NCBI GenBank assembly: GCA_030524545.1
Contig: JAUNGM010000004.1
Location: 1-64,000, forward strand
Source of the DNA: Eubacteriales bacterium
GTDB taxonomy: Bacteria; Bacillota; Clostridia; Lachnospirales; Lachnospiraceae
Reading direction: 5' to 3'
Length of the DNA: 64,000 nucleotides
The notes under the pieces were generated by a model. It was given only the letters and a program-made list of their open reading frames with translations. It was not told where the DNA came from and made no database searches. Below are positions 35,653 through 45,327 of the stretch, in pieces. The number at the start of each line of letters is the position of its first letter. Within the stretch, counting starts at the first letter, position 1. A program made the translations under genes and the position numbers.

Positions 35653-36975
35653 TTATATTCGGTAAAGATAATTCTCAATTTCCCAATCTGTTACCTGCCT
35701 TGTATACCGCAGCCACTCTTTTCTCTTGGATGCTGCATATTTCTCGCAGAAATCCCTTCCCAGGATTTCTTCAACCCAGGCACTCTGTTCAAAAAGATCA
35801 ATGGCTTCTTTTAAATTTTCCGGAAGGTTTTCCACCGGAGCTGCCTGCTGTGCGGAATCTTTATTGGAACGATTGGACGCTTCCGTCGGAGAAATCTTCT
35901 TATGGATTCCGTCCAGACCTGCAGCAAGGCAAACTGCAAATACCAGATACGGATTGGATGCCGCATCAGGGCTTCTCAGTTCAATCTTCGTATCTCCTTT
36001 TCTGGCAGCCGGAATCCTTACCAGAGAATTCTGATTATTCTTTGTCCATGTCAGTTCTGTAGGAGCCTTGTATCCCGGAACAAGACGTTTATAGGAATTT
36101 ACCAGAGGATTCGTGATCAGCGCCATCTCTCTGCTGTGCGCAAGAAGACCTCCGATAAAATAGTATGCCTCATCACTCAGCTCTCCGGAATTCTCCTGAC
36201 ACTCAAAAATATTCCTGCCGTCTTTAAAAACAGAAAAGCTGATATGCATACCGGAACCATCTGAATCTGATCTTGGCTTCGGCATAAAAGTGGCATGAAG
36301 TCCGTGACGTTTGGCAATCGTACGGACAGTCATTTTAAATGTCATAATACGGTCAGCCATCTGATTGACTTCCCCGTATTTAAAGTCAATTTCGTGCTGG
36401 GCAGGAGCCAGTTCATGATGAGAAGATTCCACCTCAATCCCCATCTCCTCCAGATTCAGTACCATGTCACGTCTCGCATTTTCTCCCAGATCCAACGGAC
36501 TCATATCAAAATATCCTGCTTTTTCATGTGTTAAGGTAGTCGGCACGCCGTTGTCATCTGAATGGAACAGGAAAAATTCGCATTCCGGGTCAATAAAGCA
36601 GGTATATCCCTCAGCCCGGGCCTCCTGGGAAACTTTTTTCAGGAGATATCTGGAACTGTTTTTATAGGGAGTTCCGTCAATCCCGTATAAGTCGCACAAC
36701 ATACGCGCAACCTTTCCCTGCTGGGGACGCCACGGAAGGATCGTAAACGTATCAGGATCCGGCCGAAGAAAGAGATCAGGCTCTGTCTCATCCGCAACTC
36801 CTGCAATAAAACTTCCGTCAATAATATAACCATCCTTCAGTACCCGGGGAAGTTCCCGAGCGGTAACTGCAATATTCTTCAGAGTGCCTAACATATCAGT
36901 AAACTGAAGCCGGATAAATTCCACATCCTCTTCTTCAGCCATCTGTAAGACTTCCTCTCTGGTATAATTCCCCAT
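35653..36975 (-). CDS. glnA: Glutamine synthetase type I (GSI-alpha-like)
   Basis: Makes glutamine from glutamate, ammonia and ATP. 440 residues, the length of Gram-positive/archaeal GSI-alpha. Beta-grasp N domain (to about residue 100), then catalytic motifs DPECEFFLF, NLEEMGIEVESSHHELAPAQ (in part), GSGMHISFS-type loop (DGSGMHISFSVF) and IPAARKGDTKIELRSPD. No adenylylation tyrosine loop is evident. ATG after GGAGAG. First gene of glnA-ANTAR; its promoter and hexaloop leader are directly upstream. A second, type III synthetase lies 11 kb away. Confidence 0.96.
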   Translation of the reverse strand: MGNYTREEVLQMAEEEDVEFIRLQFTDMLGTLKNIAVTARELPRVLKDGYIIDGSFIAGVADETEPDLFLRPDPDTFTILPWRPQQGKVARMLCDLYGIDGTPYKNSSRYLLKKVSQEARAEGYTCFIDPECEFFLFHSDDNGVPTTLTHEKAGYFDMSPLDLGENARRDMVLNLEEMGIEVESSHHELAPAQHEIDFKYGEVNQMADRIMTFKMTVRTIAKRHGLHATFMPKPRSDSDGSGMHISFSVFKDGRNIFECQENSGELSDEAYYFIGGLLAHSREMALITNPLVNSYKRLVPGYKAPTELTWTKNNQNSLVRIPAARKGDTKIELRSPDAASNPYLVFAVCLAAGLDGIHKKISPTEASNRSNKDSAQQAAPVENLPENLKEAIDLFEQSAWVEEILGRDFCEKYAASKRKEWLRYTRQVTDWEIENYLYRI

Positions 36976-37113
36976 TTTAATCTCTCCTTATCATTCAAAT
37001 AAATATATCCAAAAAGTACACCGCACATTCTGGTAATTTCTTGTATCTGTTCAGTACCCTCACAGATCTTGCCTGCGGAACAGTTACATTTCTTCATTAT
37101 ATCTGCATCTATC

Positions 37114-37208
37114 ATAAAAAAGAAAGGCGCACTTTTGACAGGTTACCCCAATCAAAAGAACGCCCTTGTTCATGCAGGTATTATAACAACCGCATTCTTC
37201 TTTGTCAA
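37114..37208 (-). promoter_or_regulatory. glnA promoter with ANTAR-type hexaloop/terminator leader
   Basis: Minus strand TTGACA (37203-37208), 17 bases, TATAAT (37180-37185). Predicted start about 37173. GAAC-AAGGGC-GTTC (37158-37171) forms a hexaloop hairpin (A1, G4) within the first few bases. The terminator pairs AAGGGCG with CGCCTTT and CTTTTGA with TCAAAAG and ends in TTTCTTTTTT (37114-37167); its 5' arm is the loop and 3' arm of the hairpin. A strong promoter with a near-immediate terminator implies expression set mainly by antitermination. About 140 bases follow before the ATG. Confidence 0.82.
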
Positions 37209-37227
37209 CTCCCTTTTTCAAAGGATT

Positions 37228-38712
37228 TTACAGGTTTGTATATCCCATCAGGGATTCATCCACAGCTTTTGCAGCCTCCCGGCCCTCACGAATCGCCCAG
37301 ACAACAAGAGATTGTCCCCTGTGCATATCACCTGCTGTAAATACCCTTGGAACAGATGTATCGTAGCAGTCCGGTTTTGTATCTACGTTGGTGCGGGCAT
37401 TGATTGCCACATGGAATGCGTCTGTCACGTATTTTTCACTTCCAAGGAAGCCTGCCGCAATCAGAACAAGATCTACAGGAATCACTTCCTCGCTTCCCTC
37501 TACCGGAACCATCATCATTCTTCCGGTCTTTTCATCCTTTTTGCTTTCCAGCTTCACAATCTTTGCTTTGCATACATTTCCCTTTTTGTCAGGAATAAAT
37601 TCCGTAACTGTAGTCTGATAGATACGCGGATCACTGCCGAATACGGCAATTGCCTCTTCCTGGCCATAGTCTGTCTTCAGCACTCTCGGCCACTGCGGCC
37701 AAGGGTTGCTCTCCAGTCTCTCTACCGGAGGTTTCGGCATCATCTCAAGCTGTTTTACAGACTTCGCACCAAGGCGGATCGAGGTGCCCACACAGTCATT
37801 TCCTGTGTCACCACCACCGATGACAAGTACATGTTTGCCTTTCGCCAGTTCGTAAGGCACTTTGGCAAAATTGCTGTCCAGCAGAGATTTCGTTACTTCT
37901 TTCAGGAAATCCACTGCAAAGTAGATTCCTTTCGCTTCTCTTCCCGGAACCTTAATATCTCTTGGATTAGAAGCCCCGCAGGCCAGGATCACACGGTCAT
38001 ACTTCTTCAGAAGCTCTTCCGAAGTGATATCCACACCGACATTTGTATTCGTTACAAATTTTACGCCTTCCTCTTCCATGAGACGGATTCTTCTGTCGAT
38101 AACGGATTTCTCCAGCTTCATGTTAGGGATTCCATAACGAAGCAGTCCTCCGATCCTGTCACTTCTCTCATAAACCGTTACACTATGCCCTCTTCTGTTC
38201 AGCTGCTGGGCTGCAGCAAGACCGGAGGGACCGCTTCCGATGACTGCGATTGTCTTTCCAGTACGTACATTCGGCTTCTGAGGTGTTACCCAGCCTTCTT
38301 CAAAAGCGGTTTCAATAATGGCTCTTTCATTTTCTTTTGTTGCAACAGGCTCACCGTCAAGATTGCAGGTACAGGCAGCTTCGCACAATGCCGGACAAAC
38401 TCTGGAAGTAAATTCCGGAAAGCTGTGTGTCTTGCTCAGACGCAGATAAGCCTGTTTCCAGTTGCCTGTATATACCAGATCATTCGTTTCCGGTACCAGA
38501 TTGTGCAGCGGGCATCCGCTGGCCATGCCCCCAAGCATGGCACCGGACTGGCAGAAAGGAACGCCGCAGGCCATACAGCGTGCTCCCTGTAATTTCTGTT
38601 TTTCTTTATTTAAAGGAACCCGGAATTCATTAAAATTGGTAATCCGGACCTTCGGCGGCAGTACCTTTGCCGTCTCTCTATGATATTCCAAAAAACCGGT
38701 TGGTTTTCCCAT
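37228..38712 (-). CDS. gltD: Glutamate synthase small subunit
   Basis: NADPH-dependent reductase half of glutamate synthase. 494 residues from MGKPTGFLEYHRE, with GGAGG upstream. N-terminal [4Fe-4S] cysteines CMACGVPFCQ...GCPLHN (about residues 41-62) and CPALCEAACTCNLD; FAD motif GSGPSGLAAAQQL (about 151-163); NAD(P) motif GGGDTGNDC. Its ribosome site is the inner copy of a 52-bp duplication. The stop lies 20 bases from the glnA -35. Confidence 0.96.
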   Translation of the reverse strand: MGKPTGFLEYHRETAKVLPPKVRITNFNEFRVPLNKEKQKLQGARCMACGVPFCQSGAMLGGMASGCPLHNLVPETNDLVYTGNWKQAYLRLSKTHSFPEFTSRVCPALCEAACTCNLDGEPVATKENERAIIETAFEEGWVTPQKPNVRTGKTIAVIGSGPSGLAAAQQLNRRGHSVTVYERSDRIGGLLRYGIPNMKLEKSVIDRRIRLMEEEGVKFVTNTNVGVDITSEELLKKYDRVILACGASNPRDIKVPGREAKGIYFAVDFLKEVTKSLLDSNFAKVPYELAKGKHVLVIGGGDTGNDCVGTSIRLGAKSVKQLEMMPKPPVERLESNPWPQWPRVLKTDYGQEEAIAVFGSDPRIYQTTVTEFIPDKKGNVCKAKIVKLESKKDEKTGRMMMVPVEGSEEVIPVDLVLIAAGFLGSEKYVTDAFHVAINARTNVDTKPDCYDTSVPRVFTAGDMHRGQSLVVWAIREGREAAKAVDESLMGYTNL

Positions 38713-38715
38713 GTA

Positions 38716-38807
38716 TATTTCCTCCTTACCGCGCATGTTCTCAGCGCATAATGGTATACCCCCAGGGTATTTCCTCCTTACCGCGCATGTTCTCAGCGCA
38801 TCATGGT
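38716..38807. repeat. 52-bp-period tandem duplication carrying the gltD ribosome site
   Basis: A 40-base sequence occurs at 38716-38755 and 38768-38807 (39/40 identical). On the minus strand each copy holds ATGCGCTGA (a Met-Arg-stop mini-frame), a second ATGCGC and TAAGGAGGAAATA. Both lie in the gltB-gltD gap; only the copy nearer gltD is positioned to start translation. Confidence 0.85.
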
Positions 38808-38834
38808 GTGATTTTCCCTTTTTGCCGCATCTGC

Positions 38835-41800
38835 TTAGTGTTTTGCTCCGATGCTTTCGTAGAATGCTTCCATCTGCGCCTGCTCATTCGTCAGACCTTT
38901 TTCTTCCAGTTTGGCGCTTAAGGTAATCATTCTCTTATACTCATCCGGAATCAGTTTCTTAAAGTGCGGCAGATACGTCTCAAAATCCGCCAGAATCATT
39001 GCCCCGAGTTTCGAGCCGGTTGCTTCCACATGGGCTTCAATCAGGTCACGCAATTCCTTCTTATCATATTTGTTGTCCACTTTTTCAATGGAGATCATAG
39101 CTTTGTTGATATTCTTGTAAAGCTCGTTATGCACGTCCAGTACATAGGCAATGCCGCCGCTCATACCTGCTGCAAAGTTTTTGCCGGTTTTTCCAAGAAC
39201 TACCACACGTCCGCCTGTCATATATTCGCATCCGTGTTCTCCGACACCTTCTACAACAGCATATGCACCGGAATTACGAACTGCAAAACGCTCGCCTGCC
39301 ACACCGTTGATAAAGGCTGTTCCGCTTGTTGCGCCGTAGAGAGCTACGTTTCCTACAATAATATTTTCTTCAGCTTTATAAGCAGCCTTTTCCGGAACCT
39401 TCACGATCAGCTTACCGCCGGACAGTCCCTTACCAAAGTAGTCATTGCTGTCTCCGGTCAGATTCAGCGTCAGGCCTTTCGGGATAAATGCACCGAAGCT
39501 CTGTCCGCCTGCACCTGTACAATTTACTACGATCGTATCTTCCGGAAGTCCATCTTTGTTCTGTCTGGTAATCTCAGCACCAAGGATCGTACCGAATGCA
39601 CGGTCCGTATTGGTAACCTGCACATCGATCTCCGTATGTTCTCCTGTAGAGATGGCTTTTGCACATTTCTTCAAAAGGACTTTTTCATCCAGGGTTTTAT
39701 CCAGTTCAAAATTATACTCTGCCTTCGGGTCAAAAGTAACCTTCTCTGAGCTTCCTGCATACGGATTGTTCAGGATGGCACTCAAATCCACTTTCCCTTT
39801 ATGAGGCTCCGCAACATCGGCTGCCGGAGTAAGAAGATCCGTTCTTCCTACCATTTCATCAATGGTATGTACCCCAAGACGTGCCATATATTCTCTCAAT
39901 TCCTGAGCGATAAAACGCATAAAGTTTTCTACATATTCCGGTTTGCCGCGGAAACGCTTTCTAAGCTCCGGATTCTGGGTGGCAACGCCGACCGGACACG
40001 TATCCAGGTTGCAGACACGCATCATCACACATCCCATCGTTACAAGAGGTCCGGTAGCAAAGCCGAATTCCTCTGCACCCAGAAGGGCTGCAATGGCTAC
40101 GTCACGCCCGCTCATAAGCTTACCGTCTGTCTCAATACGTACACGGTTGCGCAGTCCGTTCATCAGAAGTGTCTGATGGGTTTCTGCAAGTCCAAGTTCC
40201 CACGGAAGTCCTGCATTATGGATGGAACTTCTCGGAGCCGCACCGGTACCTCCGTCATAGCCGGAAATCAGGATGGTCTGTGCACCGGCTTTTGCAACAC
40301 CTGCCGCTACGGTACCGACACCTGCCTCAGAAACCAGTTTTACGGAAATATCCGCATATTTATTTGCATTTTTCAGATCATAGATCAACTGCGCCAAATC
40401 CTCGATGGAATAGATATCGTGATGAGGCGGCGGGGAGATCAGGCTGACACCGGGTGTGGAATGACGGGTCTTGGCAATCCACGGATATACCTTCTTTGCA
40501 GGAAGATGTCCGCCTTCGCCCGGTTTTGCACCCTGTGCCATTTTGATCTGGATTTCTTTAGCAGAAACCAGATAACGGCTGGTCACACCGAACCGTCCGC
40601 TTGCCACCTGCTTGATAGCAGAACAACGGTCATTTACGGAACCTGCGGAATCAATACGCTCGTCACTTTCACCGCCCTCACCGGTATTGGATTTGCCGTG
40701 AAGATGATTCATTGCAACAGCCAGTGTCTCATGAGCTTCCTGAGAAATGGATCCATAAGACATCGCACCTGTCTTAAAGCGTTTTACGATCTCATCCACA
40801 CTTTCTACTTCTTCCAGCGGGATCGGTTTCTCTGCATATTTAAATTTCATCAGGCCTCTTAAATTGCCGTGGCTCTCCTGATCCACCAGCTTGGTGTATT
40901 CCTTAAACATCTGGTAATCACCGCATTTGGTAGACTGCTGCAGAAGATGGATAGTCTGCGGATTATAGCGGTGTTCTTCACCCTGGCTTCTCATCTTATG
41001 AGCGCCCACACTGTCAAGCGTCAGGTCCGTATTCATGCCCAGCGGATCAAATGCCTCGGAATGAAGCTTTTCTACATTATCTTCAATATCTTCCAGTGTG
41101 ATACCGCCCACACGGCTTACCGTACCTGTAAAGTATTTATCAATGACATCCCCGGAAATACCGATCGCTTCAAAAATCTGTGCACCCTGATAGGACTGCA
41201 GTGTGGAAATACCCATCTTGGATGCAATCTTGACAATACCGCTTAATACCGCATGGTTATAGTCATCCACTGCTGCATAGTAATCCTTGTCCAGCATATG
41301 GTTATCAATCAGTTCCCGAATGGTTTCCAGTGCAAGATACGGATTGATGGCACTTGCACCATAGCCCAGAAGCGTTGCAAAATGATGCACTTCTCTCGGC
41401 TCTCCGGATTCTACGATAATTGCCAGGGAGGTACTCTTCTTTGTTTTTACCAGATGCTGATGTACGGCGGAAACGGCCAGGAGAGAGGGAATCGGCATAT
41501 GATTCTCATCCACACCTCTGTCAGAAAGCACCAGAATATTGGCACCCTCACGAAAAGCCTTATCCACTTCCACAAAGAGGCGGTCAATCGCACGCTCCAG
41601 CTTTGTGCTCTTATAATAAAGGGTGGATACGACTGCAACCTTGAACCCTTCCTTTTTCATGGTCTTGATCTTCAGCATATCGGTATTGGTCAGGATCGGA
41701 TGAACGATCTTCAGTACCTGACAGTTTTCCGGCTGCTGAACCAGAAGATTTCCGTCCTTGCCTACATAAACACTTGTGGAAGTGACAATTTCTTCACGGA

Positions 41801-43382
41801 TACAGTCAATCGGCGGGTTGGTAACCTGCGCAAAAATCTGCTTAAAATAATCAAATAATGGTCTGTGTTCTTTGGAAAGAACAGCAAGCGGAGTGTCCAC
41901 ACCCATAGCACCGATGCTCTCAGCCCCATTCAGTGCCATATTGCGGATAGAGGTGCGGTACTGTTCATAAGTATATCCAAAAGCCTTCTGCAGACGGGCA
42001 CGCTGTTCTTCCGTATACTCTTCCACCCTCTGGTTCGGTATCTTAATATCTTTCAGAAGAACAAGATTGCTGTTCAGCCATTCGCCGTACGGCTGCATTT
42101 TGGCGTATTTTTCTTTTAATTCATTGTCATCGATGATCCTGCCCTGAACAGTATCCACCAGAAGCATCTTGCCGGGATGCAGACGTTCCTTTAAGACGAT
42201 CTTCTCTTCCGGTACAGGCATAACGCCAACTTCTGAAGAAAGGATCACATATCCATCGGAGGTCACATAATATCTGGACGGACGAAGGCCGTTTCTGTCA
42301 AGCACTGCACCCATCACATCACCATCAGAAAACAGGATGGATGCCGGGCCGTCCCATGGTTCCATCATAGTTGCATAATATTGGTAGAAATCTCTCTTTT
42401 CCTGGGAAATGGTATCGTTGTTGGCCCATGGTTCCGGGATAGTGATCATAACTGCCAACGGAAGATCCATGCCGCTCATAACCAGAAATTCCAGAGTATT
42501 GTCAAGCATTGCAGAGTCAGAACCTGCTCTGTTGACAACCGGAAGGACTTTATGCAGTTCCCCTTTCAGATACGGAGACTCCATGTTCTCTTCTCTTGCC
42601 AGCATCTTGTCCGCATTTCCGCGGATAGTATTGATTTCTCCGTTGTGTACCATAAAGCGGTTCGGATGTGCACGTTCCCAGCTTGGGTTGGTATTGGTAC
42701 TGAAACGGGAATGTACCATGGCAATTGCTGATTCATAATCAGGACTCTGAAGATCCGCAAAGAACGTGCGGAGCTGTCCTACCAGAAACATACCTTTATA
42801 TACGATCGTACGGCTGCTCATAGATACGACATACGTATTGTCATTACTCTGTTCAAATTCCCGGCGTGCAATATACAGCATCCTGTCAAAAGGAAGCCCT
42901 GTCTCCACATCCTCCGGTTTTTTGATAAATGCCTGCATGATACACGGCATACATTCTCTTGCCTTATGCCCCAGAACCTCCGGGATCACAGGCACGGTTC
43001 TCCATCCGAGAAGTTCCAGTCCCTCCTTGCGGATGATGATCTCAAACATTTTTTTCGCCTGGGCACGTTTGATCTCATGCTGCGGAAAAAAGAACTGTGC
43101 AATGCCGTATTCTCTTTCCTGGCCGATTTCGATGCCCTCTTTCTTACAGGCTTTTTTGAAGAATTTATGGGAAATCTGCAGCAGGATTCCTACACCGTCA
43201 CCGGTTTTTCCTTCCGCATCCTTTCCGGCGCGGTGTTCCAGATTTTCCACGATCTTCAGCGCATTGGCAACTGTCTCATGGGTTTTCTTTCCTTTGATGT
43301 TGACTACCGCGCCGATACCGCAGTTGTCATGTTCGAATTGGGGACGGTAAAGTCCCATCTCTTCCTTTCTCACTTCTCTCAT
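38835..43382 (-). CDS. gltB: Glutamate synthase large subunit
   Basis: Produces two glutamates from glutamine and 2-oxoglutarate. About 1515 residues: class II glutaminase with autocatalytically exposed Cys in FEHDNCGIGAVV, central domain, FMN-binding synthase domain (KPGEGGHLPAKKVYPWIA), [3Fe-4S] cysteines CVMMRVCNLDTCPVG and a C-terminal GXGXG beta-helix (GGRVVVLGKTGKNFAAGMSGG, in part). The frame continues upstream into pyrG; I place the start at MREVRKEE, eight bases after AAGGA, with MGLYRPQ (43358) as a real alternative. It sits 52 bases after pyrG in a pyrG-gltB-gltD unit. Confidence 0.95.
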   Translation of the reverse strand: MREVRKEEMGLYRPQFEHDNCGIGAVVNIKGKKTHETVANALKIVENLEHRAGKDAEGKTGDGVGILLQISHKFFKKACKKEGIEIGQEREYGIAQFFFPQHEIKRAQAKKMFEIIIRKEGLELLGWRTVPVIPEVLGHKARECMPCIMQAFIKKPEDVETGLPFDRMLYIARREFEQSNDNTYVVSMSSRTIVYKGMFLVGQLRTFFADLQSPDYESAIAMVHSRFSTNTNPSWERAHPNRFMVHNGEINTIRGNADKMLAREENMESPYLKGELHKVLPVVNRAGSDSAMLDNTLEFLVMSGMDLPLAVMITIPEPWANNDTISQEKRDFYQYYATMMEPWDGPASILFSDGDVMGAVLDRNGLRPSRYYVTSDGYVILSSEVGVMPVPEEKIVLKERLHPGKMLLVDTVQGRIIDDNELKEKYAKMQPYGEWLNSNLVLLKDIKIPNQRVEEYTEEQRARLQKAFGYTYEQYRTSIRNMALNGAESIGAMGVDTPLAVLSKEHRPLFDYFKQIFAQVTNPPIDCIREEIVTSTSVYVGKDGNLLVQQPENCQVLKIVHPILTNTDMLKIKTMKKEGFKVAVVSTLYYKSTKLERAIDRLFVEVDKAFREGANILVLSDRGVDENHMPIPSLLAVSAVHQHLVKTKKSTSLAIIVESGEPREVHHFATLLGYGASAINPYLALETIRELIDNHMLDKDYYAAVDDYNHAVLSGIVKIASKMGISTLQSYQGAQIFEAIGISGDVIDKYFTGTVSRVGGITLEDIEDNVEKLHSEAFDPLGMNTDLTLDSVGAHKMRSQGEEHRYNPQTIHLLQQSTKCGDYQMFKEYTKLVDQESHGNLRGLMKFKYAEKPIPLEEVESVDEIVKRFKTGAMSYGSISQEAHETLAVAMNHLHGKSNTGEGGESDERIDSAGSVNDRCSAIKQVASGRFGVTSRYLVSAKEIQIKMAQGAKPGEGGHLPAKKVYPWIAKTRHSTPGVSLISPPPHHDIYSIEDLAQLIYDLKNANKYADISVKLVSEAGVGTVAAGVAKAGAQTILISGYDGGTGAAPRSSIHNAGLPWELGLAETHQTLLMNGLRNRVRIETDGKLMSGRDVAIAALLGAEEFGFATGPLVTMGCVMMRVCNLDTCPVGVATQNPELRKRFRGKPEYVENFMRFIAQELREYMARLGVHTIDEMVGRTDLLTPAADVAEPHKGKVDLSAILNNPYAGSSEKVTFDPKAEYNFELDKTLDEKVLLKKCAKAISTGEHTEIDVQVTNTDRAFGTILGAEITRQNKDGLPEDTIVVNCTGAGGQSFGAFIPKGLTLNLTGDSNDYFGKGLSGGKLIVKVPEKAAYKAEENIIVGNVALYGATSGTAFINGVAGERFAVRNSGAYAVVEGVGEHGCEYMTGGRVVVLGKTGKNFAAGMSGGIAYVLDVHNELYKNINKAMISIEKVDNKYDKKELRDLIEAHVEATGSKLGAMILADFETYLPHFKKLIPDEYKRMITLSAKLEEKGLTNEQAQMEAFYESIGAKH

Positions 43383-43434
43383 TACCCTCATCCTTTCTGT
43401 CTGTTTTTCTATAGGAACAGTTCCGGAATATCCG

Positions 43435-45051
43435 TTACTGCTTTTTTGCATTTGCATTATCAAGTGCTGCCTGAACAAATCCGCCAAACAAAGGATGCGC
43501 ATGATTTGGACGGGATTTAAATTCCGGATGGCCCTGTGTGCCGATAAAGAACGGGTGGGATACCACCTCCACCATTTCCACAATATGTCCGTCCGGTGAT
43601 GTCCCGGCGATCATCATTCCCTTTTGCGCCAGTTCCTCTCTGTAGGCGTTATTTACCTCATAGCGGTGTCTGTGACGCTCCTGAATCTCCTTTTTGCCAA
43701 ACAGCCTGATAGATTTAGAATCATCTGCGAGTACACAGGGATAGCTTCCCAGTCTCAGGGTTCCTCCCAGGTCTTCCACGCTTTCCTGATCCGGCATCAG
43801 TGCAATTGCCGGATGTTTCGTCTCCGGATCCAATTCAATGCTGTTGGCATCTTCATATCCCAGAACGTGACGGACAAATTCCACAATTGCCATCTGCATA
43901 CCAAGACAAATGCCAAGATATGGTATTTTATGCACTCTGGCATACTGTGCAGCCAGAATCATTCCTTCCGTACCTCTGTTGCCGAAACCTCCGGGAACCA
44001 GGATTCCGTCCGCGCTGTAAAGCATCTGATCCAGATTCTTCTCATTCAGTTCCTCGGAATCCACCCAAAGCAGATCCACCTTGGCTCTGCAGGCGATTCC
44101 GCCATGCTTCAGGGCTTCCACAACACTTAGGTATGCATCATGAAGCTGTGTATATTTTCCCACAATAGCAATCTTTGCAGTTCCTTCCGGATTCCTTAAG
44201 CTGCTGACCATTTCTTCCCAGTCTGTCAGATCCGGCTTTCGATTTTCAAGGCGAAGGGTCTGGAGAACCACATCTGCCAGCTTCTCTCTCTCCATCGCAA
44301 GAGGCGCTTCATATAAATATTCTACGTCCAGATTCTGCAATACATGACTGACCGGTACATTACAGAACAAGGCGATCTTTTGTTTGATTTCATCCGTTAC
44401 CGGATGCTCGCTCCTGCATACCAGTACATCCGGCTGGATTCCCATTCCCTGCAGTTCTTTTACGCTTGCCTGGGTAGGCTTGGTCTTCATCTCTCCGGAA
44501 GCCTTCAGATACGGAATCAGAGTTACATGGATCAGTACGGCGTTGTCATGTCCGACTTCATGCTGAAACTGACGGATAGATTCCAGAAACGGCTGACTCT
44601 CGATATCACCAACTGTTCCTCCCACCTCAATAATGGCAATCCTGTCTTCGTCCGGCGCTTTGGCTCTGTAAAAGCGGCTCTTGATCTCATTCGTAATATG
44701 CGGAATGACCTGTACCGTACCGCCGCCGAAATCTCCGTGACGCTCCTTCTGCAGTACAGACCAATAGATTTTTCCTGTTGTGACATTCGAATTTTTATCC
44801 AGAGACTCATCAATAAAACGTTCATAATGACCCAGATCCAGGTCTGTCTCCGTCCCGTCATCCGTCACAAATACTTCCCCATGCTGGATCGGATTCATCG
44901 TGCCCGGGTCAATATTGATATATGGATCAAATTTCTGCATCGTTACCTGATAGCCTCTCGCCTTCAAAAGTCTGCCAAGAGATGCTGCCGTAATGCCTTT
45001 TCCAAGTCCGGAAACAACACCTCCGGTGACAAACACATATTTTACTGCCAT
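43435..45051 (-). CDS. pyrG: CTP synthase
   Basis: Aminates UTP to CTP with glutamine. 538 residues: N-terminal synthetase ([20 protein letters not shown], residues 6-25) and C-terminal class I glutaminase with Cys in GICLGMQMA (about residue 382) and the GHPEF tail. ATG preceded by GGAGGAGG. First gene ahead of gltBD, behind a hexaloop/terminator leader; its glutamine demand explains that placement. Confidence 0.97.
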   Translation of the reverse strand: MAVKYVFVTGGVVSGLGKGITAASLGRLLKARGYQVTMQKFDPYINIDPGTMNPIQHGEVFVTDDGTETDLDLGHYERFIDESLDKNSNVTTGKIYWSVLQKERHGDFGGGTVQVIPHITNEIKSRFYRAKAPDEDRIAIIEVGGTVGDIESQPFLESIRQFQHEVGHDNAVLIHVTLIPYLKASGEMKTKPTQASVKELQGMGIQPDVLVCRSEHPVTDEIKQKIALFCNVPVSHVLQNLDVEYLYEAPLAMEREKLADVVLQTLRLENRKPDLTDWEEMVSSLRNPEGTAKIAIVGKYTQLHDAYLSVVEALKHGGIACRAKVDLLWVDSEELNEKNLDQMLYSADGILVPGGFGNRGTEGMILAAQYARVHKIPYLGICLGMQMAIVEFVRHVLGYEDANSIELDPETKHPAIALMPDQESVEDLGGTLRLGSYPCVLADDSKSIRLFGKKEIQERHRHRYEVNNAYREELAQKGMMIAGTSPDGHIVEMVEVVSHPFFIGTQGHPEFKSRPNHAHPLFGGFVQAALDNANAKKQ

Positions 45052-45143
45052 CTGTGATTTCCTCCTCCATTGTCCTGTTCCATAACTTATGCCTTATCCG
45101 GCATATCACTGCCGGCACAGCAGTTGCGCCGAATTATTAAAAT

Positions 45144-45237
45144 AAAAAAACGTCCGAAGCAGAGATTATGGGTATAATATTCCCCCTCTGCTCCTGACGC
45201 CTTTGTCAGAACTGATTATGACCTTTGTTACATTATA
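45144..45237 (-). promoter_or_regulatory. pyrG-gltBD leader with ANTAR-type hexaloop/terminator
   Basis: CTGAC-AAAGGC-GTCAG (45194-45209) is a clear hexaloop hairpin (A1, G4), extendable by further pairs. Its 3' arm (CGTC) is also the base of the terminator CGTC.GGAGCAGAG...CTCTGCTTC.GACG-TTTTTTT (45144-45199), so the folds compete. Two possible -10 elements exist: CATAAT (45215-45220, putting the hairpin at about +1) and TATAAT (45232-45237). Neither has a good -35. A second AAAGGT word at 45222-45227 lacks pairing arms. Confidence 0.72.
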
Positions 45238-45327
45238 AAGCGGGCATTTCTGCCTACATATGAGCATAACTATAACCTATTTTTTTTCATTTGTAAATAT
45301 GAAAATTTTGCTTTTCCTGATTTTTCT

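Noticed and set aside
43383-43583. Upstream extension of gltB overlapping pyrG
   Set aside because: Covers the end of pyrG in another frame; the glutaminase Cys must lie close to the true N terminus.
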